A stretch of DNA of 64,000 nucleotides from Dipteris shenzhenensis (GCA_047967505.1 CM106541.1); one strand, 5' to 3'; shown: positions 1 through 10,818, counted from the stretch's first letter. The notes: generated by a model not told the origin, from the sequence alone. Program-made: numbers and translations.

Positions 1-765
1 GTGATGGCAAAAGACTTGCTTCAAGAGTACGTGGGCTGAAAATCTGCAGGCAGTTGCACATCCACTGACGAAGGTGTGCAAAGGGAGAGAGACGTCCAAA
101 GTCTCTAAAGGCGACTGGCTGCTCAATTATTGGTGGCACTCAATGTAAGGGCAGGTATGCAATCGATCACGTGGATTTTTTAGAGGGGTAAAACTCCATA
201 GGTTGGTGCACAGTGAGGCAGAGCCATAGACCCCGAAGTCCAGAGGACTCTTCTTGGAGTTTGTAGGCTGGACGGCACTGTAGCCGGTACTGTAGTGACA
301 GCTAACTGCACTTCATGCAGGCTGAGTATTCCCAAGTCTGAAAGGTCATGTCTCCTTGACTCCTGAGGGAATGATTTGCCGCACAAAATCCCGATGATGA
401 GTGATGTGTATAGCTCGAGACTAAGAGGCGACGTTGAAGTTTGCACGGGATTCATCTGACGGGAATGGTACCATGATGCTAGGGAGTATGCAGAATTCGG
501 ATTACTGTCCGCGATGATAGAGGGTCAGAGGTTGCCTGCTTGGAGTCCAAGAATGCACACGGACTGATATACTATTGGCGACTGGAGCCTAACTATACTA
601 CTTTGCCACACTAACGAGTAGCTTTGGGAGTCAGACAAATCTGATGAGCAAGTAACGGCTGAAAGTCTTAGATATAGGTCTCGATAAATTCGTCCTTAAT
701 TCCTTGAATCTCTCTCCATAATTCAAGAGAAAGCTTCCCGTGTCCAAACCTTAGAGCGAACCTAA
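1..765 (-). mobile_element. Internal region of a minus-strand LTR retroelement, window-edge fragment
   Basis: This stretch lies downstream, in minus-strand sense, of the primer-binding site at 766-777, so it should be the 5' part of a retroelement's internal region. No retroelement protein domain is readable in it. The only open frame of note (180-455, minus) has no motif I recognise and is probably chance. The element runs off the left edge of the window, so its coding content and other LTR are unknown. It may be a non-autonomous LARD-like element, but that cannot be decided here. Confidence 0.45.
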
Positions 766-777
766 GCTCTGATACCA
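766..777 (-). other. Primer-binding site, initiator-Met tRNA type
   Basis: The plus strand reads GCTCTGATACCA, the reverse complement of TGGTATCAGAGC. This is the canonical copia-type primer-binding site complementary to the 3' end of initiator-Met tRNA. It marks the 5' end of a minus-strand LTR element whose 5' LTR should lie just to the right. Confidence 0.75.
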
Positions 778-778
778 C

Positions 779-1203
779 TTAAACCAGAAGGTAATTATCT
801 TCACACAAACTCACCACTTAATCAATTGGAGAAAGAGAACACAATCACACCATGAAAACGATAGTAGAATGGATACAATCTCTCCCCCCCTAGATGAGTG
901 GCTCACGCTTCCTCATCTAGAGTATTTATGATATTTCATAAAAGCACCAAGGAGCTAAAATTATCCCTCTCATCTAAAAATGGGGGATTTGCTTTACATA
1001 GCCATCTTAGGTCCCAAAAATGAATTATGTTCTCAACAAAATATATTGCTCAAACTTGCAATAATAAAACAAATACAAAATTGGCCCATGGCCATATATA
1101 ATGCGCTGTGCGACACCTCAATCGGTACCCTCGCACTAACTCCAATTCTCGCTATGAGTTCCATCACCTGTACTCAAGCCACCAATTACATTAGTTATTA
1201 ACA
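779..1203 (-). repeat. Putative 5' LTR of the minus-strand element at the window edge
   Basis: This segment lies immediately to the right of the minus-strand primer-binding site, where a 5' LTR is expected. On the minus strand it would start TGTTAATAAC (right end at 1203). Its other end next to the PBS is not a clear CA. The partner LTR is outside the window, so the borders are inferred from position and the TGTT start only. Confidence 0.4.
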
Positions 1204-2305
1204 ATCGATTGAACAAATCACTGAATCAACCTATCCCAACATAACCATGCTCAAAGCACAATAATCAAGCACAACACCAATAACACTAGCGACATCAGTA
1301 TTAACATGAAATCACCCACAATATCGATCATCTAGCATGGCAAAACACAAGCTAGTCAGGCGTCCCCAACTAACCACACAAAGTATCCACTAGGACCCCC
1401 GCCGTGTCCAGTGCACTCCTATGGAGTATTCTGCCATAGTCACACTCGACTAAAAATAATAATGTCCAAAGCAAGATATATCATAAATATAATTTCTATA
1501 ACACATACATCATTGTACAAGTCTTTCATACCTCATCGTACAATGTTGTACACATCCAAATAGTGCCATACATTGTTCGTCAGTTCGTCATACAGGTCAC
1601 GTTCCTATCTTTCGTACGATGTCCATACCATTGTACATATCACCACTTGGTATCTGTCATACATTGCCATACAATTCTACGACACCTACCTGTATAGGTA
1701 TCTATACACTTGCATTTCATAAAGGTATCTGTACCTTTGTAGGTCCTTTTTGTGGGGTCTCCTTGCAAGATCTTCTTGCAAGTGCTTTCCTTTGCAGGTG
1801 TTTGTATTTGCAAAGAAATTGGGCCTTTTGAGTCTTTGTAGGCACATTGCATTTTTGGAGTGCTTTTGTGCATTTTTTGGTCAGACATTGCAAGTTGATT
1901 GCAGATCTGTCAAATCATTTGGAGCTTTTGCAACAAGCAAAGTGCAATTTTGCAACATTTGGGGCTTTTAGTCAATTTGCCCTCTTTCAATTGTAATTTC
2001 TTGCAAAATTTTGGGGCTTTTGCATTTTGGATGCAATTTTCCAATGGACAAATAATTTGGGAGTTTTGCAGGCAATTTTGGACTCAGTTTGAGTCACATT
2101 GCAGACATTTGCCAATTTTTGCTGACAATTTTTGCAGATTTTGGGCTTTTGTAGAGCATTCTGGTGCATTTTTATCCTTTGATAGGTTGTGATAGCAAGT
2201 TGTTATTTTGGGCGGATTTTTGCAAACTTTGGTTGTGCATATTTCATCCCAGGAAGGGATCTCACTTGTCAAGTTTGCTACATTTTTTTTAGTTGTTTGG
2301 TAGAT
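1204..2305. other. Non-coding stretch with a T/G-rich, quasi-repetitive segment
   Basis: No protein domain is readable on either strand. From about 1740 to 2300 the plus strand is rich in T and G, with irregular repetition of short words such as TTTTGCA, TTGGGGCTTTT and GGGCTTTTG. It directly precedes the gag start of the copia relic at 2306 and could be that element's leader and 5' LTR. No LTR partner was found. Confidence 0.4.
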
Positions 2306-3216
2306 ATGGCTTAGAACAATCTCAATGAGGTCTTTGGTATCCTCACACAGGAGGATAAGTTGGATGGCACCAACTACTCCTTGTGGAGCTTTATGGTGTG
2401 CAACATCTTAGTTGGCAGACATCTATGGGATTATGTCAATGGAGATGAGGCAAGGACAGATACTTTGGTTACACCTGTCACTCTTACTCAACAAGGTGGT
2501 GGTAGGGGTAGAGGTCAAGGAGTAGGAAAAGTGATAGGAGCAGCAGTTGCTACTTTGGTGGGTCCCACACCAAAACAGAAAAGGTGGGATTCACGTGATG
2601 CACAAGCTCTTTTAGGCATTTCCCTTTCTGTCAAAAGGTTTATCATTCCTCACATTTGGTCATGCAAGACCTTGAAGGCAGCTTGGGATATTTTAGAGAG
2701 CATGTTTGCAGCTAGAAATGATGCTCAAGTCTGATTCTTGAAGAGAGAGCTATCTCACACACATATGAATGAGGGAGATTCCATGAATTCTCACCTCACC
2801 AAGCTTCAAGATTTGAGGGAACAATTGTTGAATATAGATGAGATCATTCCTGATTCAAAGATGATTACCATCACTCTGAATTCTCTTCCTGAGTTGTATC
2901 TTAGTTTTCATACCTCGCTAAATTTGTTATTGATGGTGGCAATCCTCTTTCTTGGTAGGACTCTTGTTGCAGGAAGAACAAACAACTTAAGAACATGGCC
3001 ACACGGGATGGTGAGCATGCCATGCTTTCAAATTTCAAGCTTAAAGGGAAAGGGAAGCAAAAGCAACATGGAAATTAGCCTACACATCAGCATAGAGCTG
3101 ATTTTGGATAGCCCTCTCTCAAGGCTAAAGGTGATGCAGAGAAGCCAAAGAGGAAGGGTATTTGTCACAACTGCAAGAAGCTGGGTCACTACATTGGTGA
3201 ATGCAAGAAAAGAATA
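2306..3216 (+). pseudogene. gag: Decayed copia gag (UBN2-type) with zinc knuckle
   Basis: This is the capsid-like gag of a Ty1/copia element. The frame opens with ATG at 2306, and codon 3 is TAG where related gags have an amide residue. It continues with the typical N-terminal copia pattern KLDGTNYSLW and an AWDIL segment near 2690. TGA at 2732 interrupts it. The frame then continues through the MNSHLTKLQDLREQL segment and shifts near 2900-3000. A CX2CX4HX4C zinc knuckle (CHNC, GH, C) is readable in another frame at 3163-3204. The protein could package RNA only if intact, and two stops plus a frameshift rule that out. No integrase follows, so the element is internally deleted. Confidence 0.75.
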
Positions 3217-3489
3217 GCAAAGGCAAAGAAAAAGGATTTGAGCATGGCTGTCTCGGATGTATCTACTATCAGCTCCTAATGCACATGAAGGAGGGGATGT
3301 TACAGCCAACTTTGTGGAAGAGGATTATGCCTTTTTGTCTTGCCTTCTACATTTTCCAGTGCCTGGTCCAGATACTATAGCCACTCTTGAGGAAGACTCA
3401 TATGCTTTCCTTACTTGCAGCTATGACCCTTTATGACCCTTTGAAGGATGCATGCACATTCAATGTCAATGAGGCTCCTACATCCCAGA
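3217..3489 (+). other. Linker in the copia relic, integrase deleted
   Basis: This region should hold protease and integrase in a complete copia element (about 2 kb), but only about 270 bp separates the zinc knuckle from reverse transcriptase. No DSG protease triad, HHCC finger or DDE core is readable. The direct inference is a large internal deletion before or after insertion. Confidence 0.6.
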
Positions 3490-4158
3490 TGACCACCATC
3501 AGATCAGTTATGCCATGGCTGCAACTTTTGTTTGGAATATCCATCAATTGGACATAAAAATAGCTTTTCATAATGGGGACTTGCAGGAAGAGGTTTATGT
3601 CAAACAACCTCTTGGATTTGAACTTTCGGGCAATGCACTTCAGGTTTACAAGCTGAATAAAGCTTTATATGGGCTGAAACAAGCCCCACATGCATGGTAT
3701 GCCAAGGCTTTCTTGGCAAATAAGGGGCTACACAATAGTCCCATTGAAAGTACCCTCTACATCAAGAAGGATGGGGGGGATATTTTGGTCATCATTCTTT
3801 ATGTAGATGCATGCTGCTCACAGGGTCAAATGAGGAAATAATTGCAGATTTCAAAGGTGAATTGAAAGCTAAATTTGACATAATAGATTTGGGCATGTTA
3901 AATTTCTATTTGGGGATCCAATTCATATAAGACAAGTGTGGCATCGTTATGTCTCAATCCAAGTATGTGCAAATTCTCTTGGATAGGTCCAACATGCTAG
4001 ATTGTAAGCCTACAGCCACTCCCATGGAGCCAGGGCGAAGATTACTATGTATGATGCAAGTGCATCAATGGATGCCACACTTTACAACTAGGCTGTCGGA
4101 TGCCTCATTTATTTGTGCAATACACGGCCTGATCTGTAGTATGCAGTATCTCAGGTGA
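3490..4158 (+). pseudogene. pol: Reverse transcriptase remnant of the copia relic
   Basis: The palm segment is readable at 3515-3841: a [17 protein letters not shown] block (normally DVKTAFLNG), the KALYGLKQAPHAWY block, and an LYVDA end where the catalytic YVDD should be. A small deletion shifts the frame exactly at that motif, so the second catalytic aspartate is lost. A later block (3949-4158) holds the connection region including ATPMEPG. This is a copia-type RT by motif order. It is catalytically dead as written, and its start is truncated by the upstream deletion. Confidence 0.8.
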
Positions 4159-4570
4159 GCAAGTATATGCACAGCCCAAAGGCAACACATTGGTAGGCTG
4201 TAAAACACATGTTCCATTACTTGCAAGGCATAAAGTCTTATGGCTTATTGTTTCCCAGGGGGGTGACTTGCAGATGCATGCTTAGAGTGACTCAGATTGC
4301 ATTGGAGACTATGATACTAAGCAGTCCACAAGTGCACAGCCTAAAGGCAACACATTGGTAGGCTGTAAAACACATGTTCCATTACTTGCAAGGCATAAAG
4401 TCTTATGGCTTATTGTTTCCCAGGGGGGTGACTTGCAGATGCATGCTTAGAGTGACTCAGATTACATTGGAGACTATGACACTAAGCAGTCCACAAGTGG
4501 TAATTGTTTCTTTTTGGGAAAAGCTTACAGTTCTTGGCTGAGCAAGAAGCAATCTACTATGAACAATGTA
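4159..4570 (+). pseudogene. pol: RNase H remnant of the copia relic, with internal duplication
   Basis: One frame reads the copia RNase H signature around 4290-4330: a SDSD block, then GDYDTKQSTSG. This is followed by a CFFLGKAYSSWLSKKQST-like block at about 4500-4556. A TAG interrupts the frame before the SDSD block in both copies. The domain carries a 165-bp tandem duplication (listed separately). Homology ends around 4570 without a recognisable PPT or LTR, so the 3' end of the element is missing or unrecognisable. Confidence 0.7.
4170..4499 (+). repeat. 165-bp tandem duplication inside RNase H
   Basis: Two near-identical units lie head to tail at 4170-4334 and 4335-4499. Only about three differences are visible by eye (CCCAAA/CCTAAA, ATTGC/ATTAC, GATAC/GACAC). 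The period is exactly 165 bp, which is 55 codons, so the duplication keeps the reading frame. Confidence 0.9.
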
Positions 4571-4984
4571 ACATCTAATTCAGGTATGTAACATTGGTAC
4601 CCATTTTAAGATTCCCTCAGAAATTCATTATAATTATAACTTTTTCAAAAAAAGTCATATTCTTTTAAAATTCTATCAATTTTGGTACATAATGCCCACA
4701 AATTAATAAGGACCTTGACTACATAACACAATATCAATGTATTTAGAAAAATCTAGAAGTCTATTTTTTTTTCCTTCCTTTGACCTTTTATTTTTAATAG
4801 AAAACTACATGATACAACTTTCATTCTTGCATGTGGTAACATAATCTTATCAAAATTCTTAAGTTGAACTTTGTAGTATCACATAAGGTAGTGAAAGAAT
4901 TAAAAAATATCATCAAATTAATGGGAAAAAGTAAATGCCACCTTCTTCAAAACATTCAACGTATATGGATTCTCGAATATGTTA
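4571..4984. other. AT-rich non-coding stretch flanking Copia-B
   Basis: No gene is readable. The last ~75 bp (about 4909-4984) match the segment at about 10,630-10,697 on the other side of the Copia-B insertion. They are a further copy of the tandem unit into which the element inserted. Confidence 0.6.
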
Positions 4985-5706
4985 TGTAAGAAAACAATAC
5001 AACGTCTATGCTCAACAGATAATAGGATCTCGTACAGAAGAGAGAAAAGTGGATAGTATGGAGAATCAAAAATTTGATTACTATAAAACTGATACAATAG
5101 ATGGTGCTGCCTCCCAGCCATGCGCTCCTGTGAGAGAAGCTTCGATGGCATGCTAGAAACAGTAGACGATGGAGGCTGGATGCTAAGGAATTAGGGTTGC
5201 TGTAGCCAATGATGAAATGGGCTTCATGGGCTTGCTCTTATATAGCCACCAGTCGTAGTCAGTTAGACCCAATTGGGTGACCGACCTAGTCCGCCCAAAA
5301 CGGTCGACTGGGGGTTGGTCCCGAAATAGGCCACTGACCACATGATAGAACCGTGGCGCAAAATAGAGCAACTGACCTACAGAATTCGTTCAGCCCAGAG
5401 CCATCCGCGATCATCTGGGGCTCCAAACAGGCCCCACAACTAGAGAGTGGGCTGCCCCAGGAAATGCTTTGTCTACCCTCAATGCGGTCAGTCATGGGAT
5501 GGCTTCCCGCACTTGCACGTAGCCTAGTTGGTAGTGTGCCAACTCCGTCTAGCCATCAGGCCACACATGGCCCCCATCTGGTGTCCAAACCAGGACCTAC
5601 TAGATAACCGAGCTACTCAAATGCCTTCTCCTCATATGGGGGGCTTACAAGTAGAGTTAGTTGGTTCCTGTGTAGTTACACGAGAGCGGAGCATTGGTAT
5701 CTAACA
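4985..5706 (-). repeat. Copia-B 3' LTR
   Basis: The plus-strand segment runs from TGTAAGAAAAC to GTATCTAACA, giving TG...CA ends on both strands. It pairs with 9792-10515. A minus-strand TATA-like CTATATAAGAG lies at about 5234-5245, the expected U3 promoter core. Confidence 0.9.
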
Positions 5707-5714
5707 CCCCCCCT
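5707..5714 (-). other. Copia-B polypurine tract
   Basis: The plus strand reads CCCCCCCC directly against the inner edge of the 3' LTR, which is a run of G on the minus strand. This is the priming site for plus-strand DNA synthesis. Confidence 0.8.
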
Positions 5715-5736
5715 CAATGTCCACCTGCAAGTGAAC

Positions 5737-6273
5737 TTACTTTTTCGGCCCCATGCCAAGTCGATGAAGATGCCTCTCCAGCAAGTCTCTTCTAAGAGCC
5801 TTCGTGAAGATGTCTACAACATTCTCTGTAGTCAGATAGTACACCAAGTCGACCTCTCCATCCATGATGAGCTCGCCTACAAAGTGAGATTGAATCTCAA
5901 TGTGTTTTGTGCGAGCGTGGAACACAAGGTTCTTTGCAATCGCCATGCAACATTGATTGTCACATGATAACTGCATAGGCTTGTTCTGCACTGCACCCAT
6001 GTCCCCTAAAATCCTCCTCAACCACATTGCCTCACAAGAAGCAAAACATGCTAATTTGTACTCAGCCTCGATAGAAGAAAGAGCAATTGTGGGTTGCTTC
6101 TTGCTGACCCATGACACAGCTCCAGATCCAAGTGAGAAACAGTAACCTGTCACTGATCTCCTGCTGTCCACGTCTCCTGCCCACTCCGAGTCACAGAATC
6201 CGATCAAGATGTTGCCCTTGGTATAGGTGATGCCATAATCAAGTGTGCCTTTGATGTATTTTAGCACCCGCAT
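5737..6273 (-). pseudogene. pol: Copia-B RNase H domain
   Basis: The minus-strand frame reads a continuous copia RNase H: RVLKYIKGT at the start, the catalytic-type CDSEWAGD block, [14 protein letters not shown], a DNQ block, an HARTKHIE block and the terminal VDIFTKAL motif. It ends in a stop about 20 bp before the polypurine tract, as expected for the pol C-terminus. This stretch is uninterrupted, but the segment 6274-6366 that links it to RT is frameshifted and holds a stop, so the polyprotein is not continuous. Confidence 0.88.
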
Positions 6274-6366
6274 CTGCCCTCTAATGGTTCTCTCGGGGCT
6301 TATTGGAAATCCTGCTTAGTACACCAATCGCAAAACTGATGTCCGGCCATGTGTTGCACAAGTAAA

Positions 6367-6717
6367 TCAAACTGCCCACACAAGCCTTATGTACTTCGCT
6401 TTGTCCACTAATGGTGATGAATCCTTGTTTGAGAGCTTCATGTCAATAGGGGTACCAACTGTCTTGCACTCAGCCATGCCAAATGCCTTCAGTATCTCTC
6501 CAGCATACTTCAGTTGTGAGATGAAGATTAGTTTTGGCTCTTGCCAAACTTCAATCCCCAAACAGAAATGCATCAGTCCGAGGTCTATCATTTCAAACTC
6601 TCTTCCTAGCAAATGCTTTGTCTGTGAGATCTTCTCTTCATGGTTCCCTGTTATGACAAGGTCGTCCACATAAAGGACCACAATCATACACCCGCCTCCT
6701 TCTCTGAAGATATACAA
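6367..6717 (-). pseudogene. pol: Copia-B reverse transcriptase, C-terminal half
   Basis: The frame holds the catalytic LYVDDLVITG block (near 6650-6680), the LGREFEMIDLG block and the AECKTVGTPID connection motif, all diagnostic of copia RT. It is separated from the N-terminal half of RT by a short frameshifted stretch at about 6718-6770. The active-site YVDD is intact, but the frame break before it prevents a full-length enzyme. Confidence 0.88.
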
Positions 6718-6770
6718 ATTTGCATCAGATGGCTCCTCCTGAACCCGTTTTGTAGAAAGTAGGCATCAAT

Positions 6771-7931
6771 TCACTGGTACCATGCTCGTGGAGCCTGTTT
6801 CAGCCCGTAAACTGCCTTCTTCAGTTTACAAACTTTACCTTCTAAACTGGGGATCTCAAAACCTCGTGGTTGTTCCACGTATACCTCCTCCTTGAGATCT
6901 CCATTTAGAAAGGTGGATTTTATATCCATCTGAAACACGGGCCAACTTCCCCAGGTAGCTAAAGCCAAAACACTACAAATTGTGGTTAGTCGAGCTATGG
7001 GAGCAAAAGTATCGTGATAATCAAAACCATGTACTTGTGTGAATCCTTTTGCCACGAGCCTAGCCTTGTACTTATCCAACGTGCCGTCGGACTTGTACTT
7101 GGTCTTGTACACCCACTTGGTGCTGATTACCTTGCGTTTTCGTGGTCGATCCACAAGGTCCCAAGTGTTGTTCTTCATTATGGAGCCATACTCTGACGGC
7201 ATAGCCTCCATCCACCTGTCATCACCCTGTGCCTCTTCAAGACCCTTGGGTTCATCAGCATGGATCACCTTTGTCATCAAAGCATAGTTGACCAAGTGTT
7301 CCTGTGCCCTTCTTTTCTTCTCTAATCTCTTGGACCGGCGGTGTTTGGATGGTTCCTCCTCAATGGCTAGAGGTTCTCTACCATCCAAAAGCTCCTTTAC
7401 CCACTTCAGGAATGGCCATTGCCATTGTGGTTCAGTAGGCTCTTCTTCCTCTTCTTTATCTTGAATCCTCCCAAGCACTATTGGGGGAGTTCGGTCTGCT
7501 GTTGGTGGTTGTACTGGATGGATATCCTGGTCTTGGTTGTCTAGGAAGGAAGCATCCTCCTCCAATTGATGTGGCTGTTCTGAGAAGACCACATCGTGAC
7601 TTACTATTACCTTCTTGGTAATAGGATTATAGAGATGGTAACCCTTCACCTCTTCACTGTAGCCCAAGAAAATACCCTTCCGGCTCTTCGGTTCCCATTT
7701 GGTCCTGTTAGCATCAGGTACACACACAAAACAGTCACATCCAAAAACTTTGAAATGTGCAGCTGACGGTTTCTTACCAGAAAAGGCCTGCAGTGGAGTC
7801 ATCCTATTCACAGCCTTCGTGTAGCTACGATTCATAATGTAAACTGCCGTGTTACATGCTTCAGCCCAGAAAGTCTTTGGCAAATCTTTCCCTTTCATCA
7901 TACTCCTACACATTTCATAGATGATGCGCAT
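6771..7931 (-). pseudogene. pol: Copia-B integrase C-terminus and reverse transcriptase N-terminal half
   Basis: The 386-codon frame covers, in order: the integrase tail (LPKTFWAEACNTAVYIMNRS, SGKKPSAAHFKVFGCD, GYSEEVKGYHLYNP, then VSHDVVF), an acidic and basic linker, and RT from the NTWDLV block through WVYKTKYKSDG, KARLVAKGFTQ, MDIKSTFLNGDLKEEVYV and KAVYGLKQAPRAWYQ. A TGA follows directly at 6768-6770. The matching plus-strand copy at 48,445-48,963 is in the same family. Confidence 0.9.
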
Positions 7932-7955
7932 CTTGCATTCTGCTACTCCATTTTG

Positions 7956-8447
7956 CTATGATGTATGTGGCGGGGGTTTCTGCCTCTTGATCCCGTGACT
8001 TTTGTAGTAACTTTCGAATTCACTTGATGTGAACTCACCACCTCTGTCTGATCTCAACTTTTTCACCTTCCTCCCCGTTTCTTTCTCGACCATTACATGC
8101 CATTCTTTGAACTTACTAAAAGCCCCGTATTTAGTCTTCAGGAAGTATATCCATATCCTTCTACTGTAGTCGTCGATTAGCGTCATGAAGTAGTAGAAAC
8201 CACCCAAAGCTTCCGTCTCCATCTTTCTGCAGAGGTCCATGTGAATGAGCTCTAAAGGAGCCTTTGCCCTACTAGCCTCTTTAGGAAAGGGCTGCCGATG
8301 CTGCTTGCCCATCATGCAAGCTTCACATACATTGGGCAGATCTATAATTTTTGGTAGGTCTGCAATCATTCCACCTTTATGCATCTCCTTTAAAGAACTA
8401 AGGTGTAGATGACCAAACCTCTCATGCCACATCTTAGTGTTCTTCAC
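7956..8447 (-). pseudogene. pol: Copia-B integrase core
   Basis: The frame starts in the HHCC zinc finger (WHERFGHLH then CEACMMGKQ), then the catalytic core with IHMDLC, LIDDYSRRIWIYFLK and LRSDRGGEFTS. It stops at a TAG just before QNGVAE, where copia elements normally have a glutamine; the reading then continues in the next block. The catalytic D,D residues are visible and the E lies beyond the stop. This is a nonsense-broken integrase. Confidence 0.9.
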
Positions 8448-8939
8448 ATCGCCTCGAGCACTGAAAGCTGAGAGTTCGTAGATGTTGTTGTGTCGTGTAC
8501 CTTTACCAATGACCTTACCTTGAAGATGAAAAATCTATGTGCCATTCTTATTGAATTGAACTTTGAGGTCCCGATCCATGATCATAGAAATGGACAACAA
8601 GTTCCTCTTGATATCTGGCACATAAAGAACATCGGACAACTATTTTACAACTCCATCTGACTTGAGAGCAATCGTACCTTTTCCTTTTGCTGGACATTTT
8701 GCATCATTGCCGACTGCTACGAGGATGTCATTCCCTACCGGCTGTAGAGAGGTATACCAATCCTTCCGACTGGTCATGTGGCGCAATGCACCACTGTCAA
8801 CAATCCAAGGTTCATCCGCAGGTACATGAATTGCCTCCGTGCAAATCTCCTCAATTGCTATGAATAGCTCTACTGGTACTACGTGCACGCTATTGCTGGA
8901 CTCTTTCTTTACTCCGTTCTTCTCATCTGCAATCTTCTT
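8448..8939 (-). pseudogene. pol: Copia-B protease and linker to integrase
   Basis: The aspartic-protease signature WIVDSGALRHMTS is readable at about 8770-8815, within the open stretch 8640-8888. A copia DSGA motif here should be followed by the LSDVLYVPD block, which is present after a TAG near 8640. Another TAG falls in the FNKNGT-x-IFHL block near 8540. The domain cuts the gag-pol polyprotein in intact elements. Confidence 0.82.
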
Positions 8940-9721
8940 CCAGCACTCATTCTACTTGTGCCCTGCCTTGTTGCAATAGAAGCACTTGATCTTCTTCTTT
9001 TTCTTTTTATCATCAAAAGAAGATGGGTTAATAGAGTCCTTACCCTTACCTTTCTTTGATCCAGCTGAGAAAGCCGAATCTTCTCCAGTCCTCATCTTTT
9101 GACGCATCTCCTCCTCCAAAAGCATTGCATTGAAATCCTCAAAGTTGAGGGGCAGATTTCTATTTTAAGTATTCAGCACTATAACAAGACTGTCATACTT
9201 TGGTGGGAGAATCCATATGCACCTTCGTGCTAGATTCTCGCTGGTGATGGTGATGCCAATTGCAGTCATCTGATCACGCAGATTCTTCACCTTGGTGATG
9301 AACTTCTCTACCATTTCAGACTCTCACAATTTCTTGTTCACGAGTTGAGTCTCTAGATTCTGAATCTGCGTCTGATTCATGGCCTCGTACTGATTTTTCA
9401 AGACCATCCATGCCTCCTCCGCTGTGTGACATGTTGAATTAATGCCATGATAGAATCACTTACATTGCAGACAATCGAACATAGTGCATCTGCATTTCTT
9501 CTTGTCCACACAAGAATCTCATCTACAGTTGGTACTATCTTTTGTGCTGCATTGGCTGCATTGGCTGGAACCGGCTTCAGGTCCACCCTAGTAGCAGTAT
9601 GCCAAAGCTCGTATGTGCTTAGGATGGTCTTCATTTTGAACTTCTAGAGTGGATAGTTAGTGTCATCCAACTTTCTGCTTTTGCCGAACGGTGGGATTTG
9701 CAGTCTTGCGAGCTGGGCCAT
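8940..9721 (-). pseudogene. gag: Copia-B gag with zinc knuckle
   Basis: ATG at 9721-9719 (minus) opens MAQLARLQIPPFGK, typical of copia gag. It runs through the MKTILSTYELWHTA block (9398-9634), then shifts frame to EAWMVLKNQYEAMNQTQ and VEKFITKVKNLRDQM. A lysine-rich tract leads to a CX2CX4HX4C zinc knuckle at about 8945-8990 (CFYC, GHK, then TAG, NEC); the TAG stands where glutamine is expected. At least three stops and one frameshift make it non-functional. Confidence 0.82.
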
Positions 9722-9779
9722 CTCTCACAATCTACTCGCTAACAGAAACACACTACCAAATCTTCTTGCTAGAGTCCAG

Positions 9780-9791
9780 GCTCTGATACCA
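9780..9791 (-). other. Copia-B primer-binding site
   Basis: GCTCTGATACCA on the plus strand directly abuts the 5' LTR. On the minus strand this is TGGTATCAGAGC, complementary to the initiator-Met tRNA 3' end. Confidence 0.9.
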
Positions 9792-10515
9792 TGTAAGAAA
9801 ACAATATAATTTCTGTGGTCAAGAGATAATAGGATCTCTACGCAAGAGAGAAAACCAGATAGTATGGAGAATCAAAAATTTCATTAGTGTAAATTTGATA
9901 CAATAGATGGTGCTGCCTCCCAGCCGTGCGCTCCTGTGAAAGAAGCTTCGATGGCATGCTGGAAACAGTAGAGGACAGAGGCTAGATGCTAAGAAATCAG
10001 GGTTGCTATAGCCAGTGATGAAATGGGTTTCAAGAGCTTGCTCTTATACAACCACCGGTCATAGTCAGTTAGACCTAATTGGGTGACTGACCCAGTCCAC
10101 CCAAAACGGTTGATTGGGGGTCAGTAGTCCCGAAATAGGCCACTGACCACACAATAGAACCGTGGCACAAAATAGAGCAACTAACCTATGGTATCTGTTC
10201 GGCCCAAAGCCATCAGGGATCATCTGGGGCTCCAAACGGGCCTCGCAACCAGAGAGTGGACTACCCCGAGAAATGCTCTGTCTACCCTCAATGCAATCAG
10301 TCATGGGATGGCTTCCCGCACTTGTATGTAGCTTAGTTGGCAGTGTGCCAACTCCATCCAGCCATCAGGCCACACATGGCCCCCATCTAGTGTCCAAACC
10401 AGGACCTACCGAATAACCAAGCTACTCAAATGCCTTCTCCTCATATGGGGGGCTTACAAGTAGAGTTAGCTGGTTCTTGTGTAGTTACATGAGAGTGGAG
10501 CATTGATATCTAACA
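9792..10515 (-). repeat. Copia-B 5' LTR
   Basis: It pairs with 4985-5706 over its full length, from TGTAAGAAAAC to TATCTAACA on the plus strand. The TATA-like site is changed relative to the 3' LTR (TATACAACC on the plus strand at about 10,037-10,055, where the 3' LTR has TATAGCC). The promoter of this copy may therefore be weakened. Many single differences separate the two LTRs, so the insertion is old. Confidence 0.9.
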
Positions 10516-10818
10516 TTAAGAACTTGTCTATTGAAACAATTCAAAATCACAAAATTATCAATATAATTCCATAATTGGAGTCTACTCAATTCTCCCATAT
10601 GTGTCATCTAGATCATCTTCATAACCATCCCCAATAACAAATTAATGGGAAAAACTAAATGTTCAATACAGTCAAAGCATTTGGATTGTAAAATGTCTTA
10701 AGAACACTTGTCTATTGAAACCATTCAAATTCAAAAAACTGTCAATACAATTCCATAACTAGAGTCTACTCAATTCTCCCATATCTATCATCTACCTCAT
10801 CTTCATCACCCTCCCCAG
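10516..10818. repeat. 182-bp tandem repeat at the 3' end of the outer ParB-methyltransferase gene
   Basis: The segment TTAAGAACTTGTCTATTG... at 10516 recurs at 10698 with a 182-bp offset (TTAAGAACACTTGTCT...). It is similar for about 120 bp up to CATCTTCAT...CCTCCCC. The sequence left of Copia-B (about 4909-4984) matches the end of the first unit, so a third partial unit lies across the retrotransposon. The right-hand unit overlaps the acidic C-terminus of the coding frame (…GDEDEVDD, minus). Confidence 0.8.

Larger units (their letters stand above)
4985..10515 (-). mobile_element. Copia-B: full-length minus-strand Ty1/copia retrotransposon, mutated
   Basis: Two LTRs of about 722 and 724 bp (4985-5706 and 9792-10515) flank a copia internal region in the order gag, protease, integrase, RT, RNase H on the minus strand. 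A primer-binding site sits at 9780-9791 and a polypurine tract at 5707-5714. The coding region is broken by several stops and frameshifts. The flanks share only TTA at the target. Both flanks match copies of one tandem repeat, which confirms the insertion site. A truncated plus-strand relative sits at 48,326-50,598 and a partial LTR at 52,546-53,079. Confidence 0.92.

Noticed and set aside
1619-2272. Several 60-100 codon frames in the T/G-rich region
   Set aside because: Quasi-repetitive TTTTGCA sequence with frames open on both strands; no domain.
10162-10416. Open frames within Copia-B LTRs (also 5353-5607 and 50,111-50,344)
   Set aside because: They lie in LTR sequence, on the antisense strand or in unconserved frames, and look like chance openings in the GC-richer part of the LTR.
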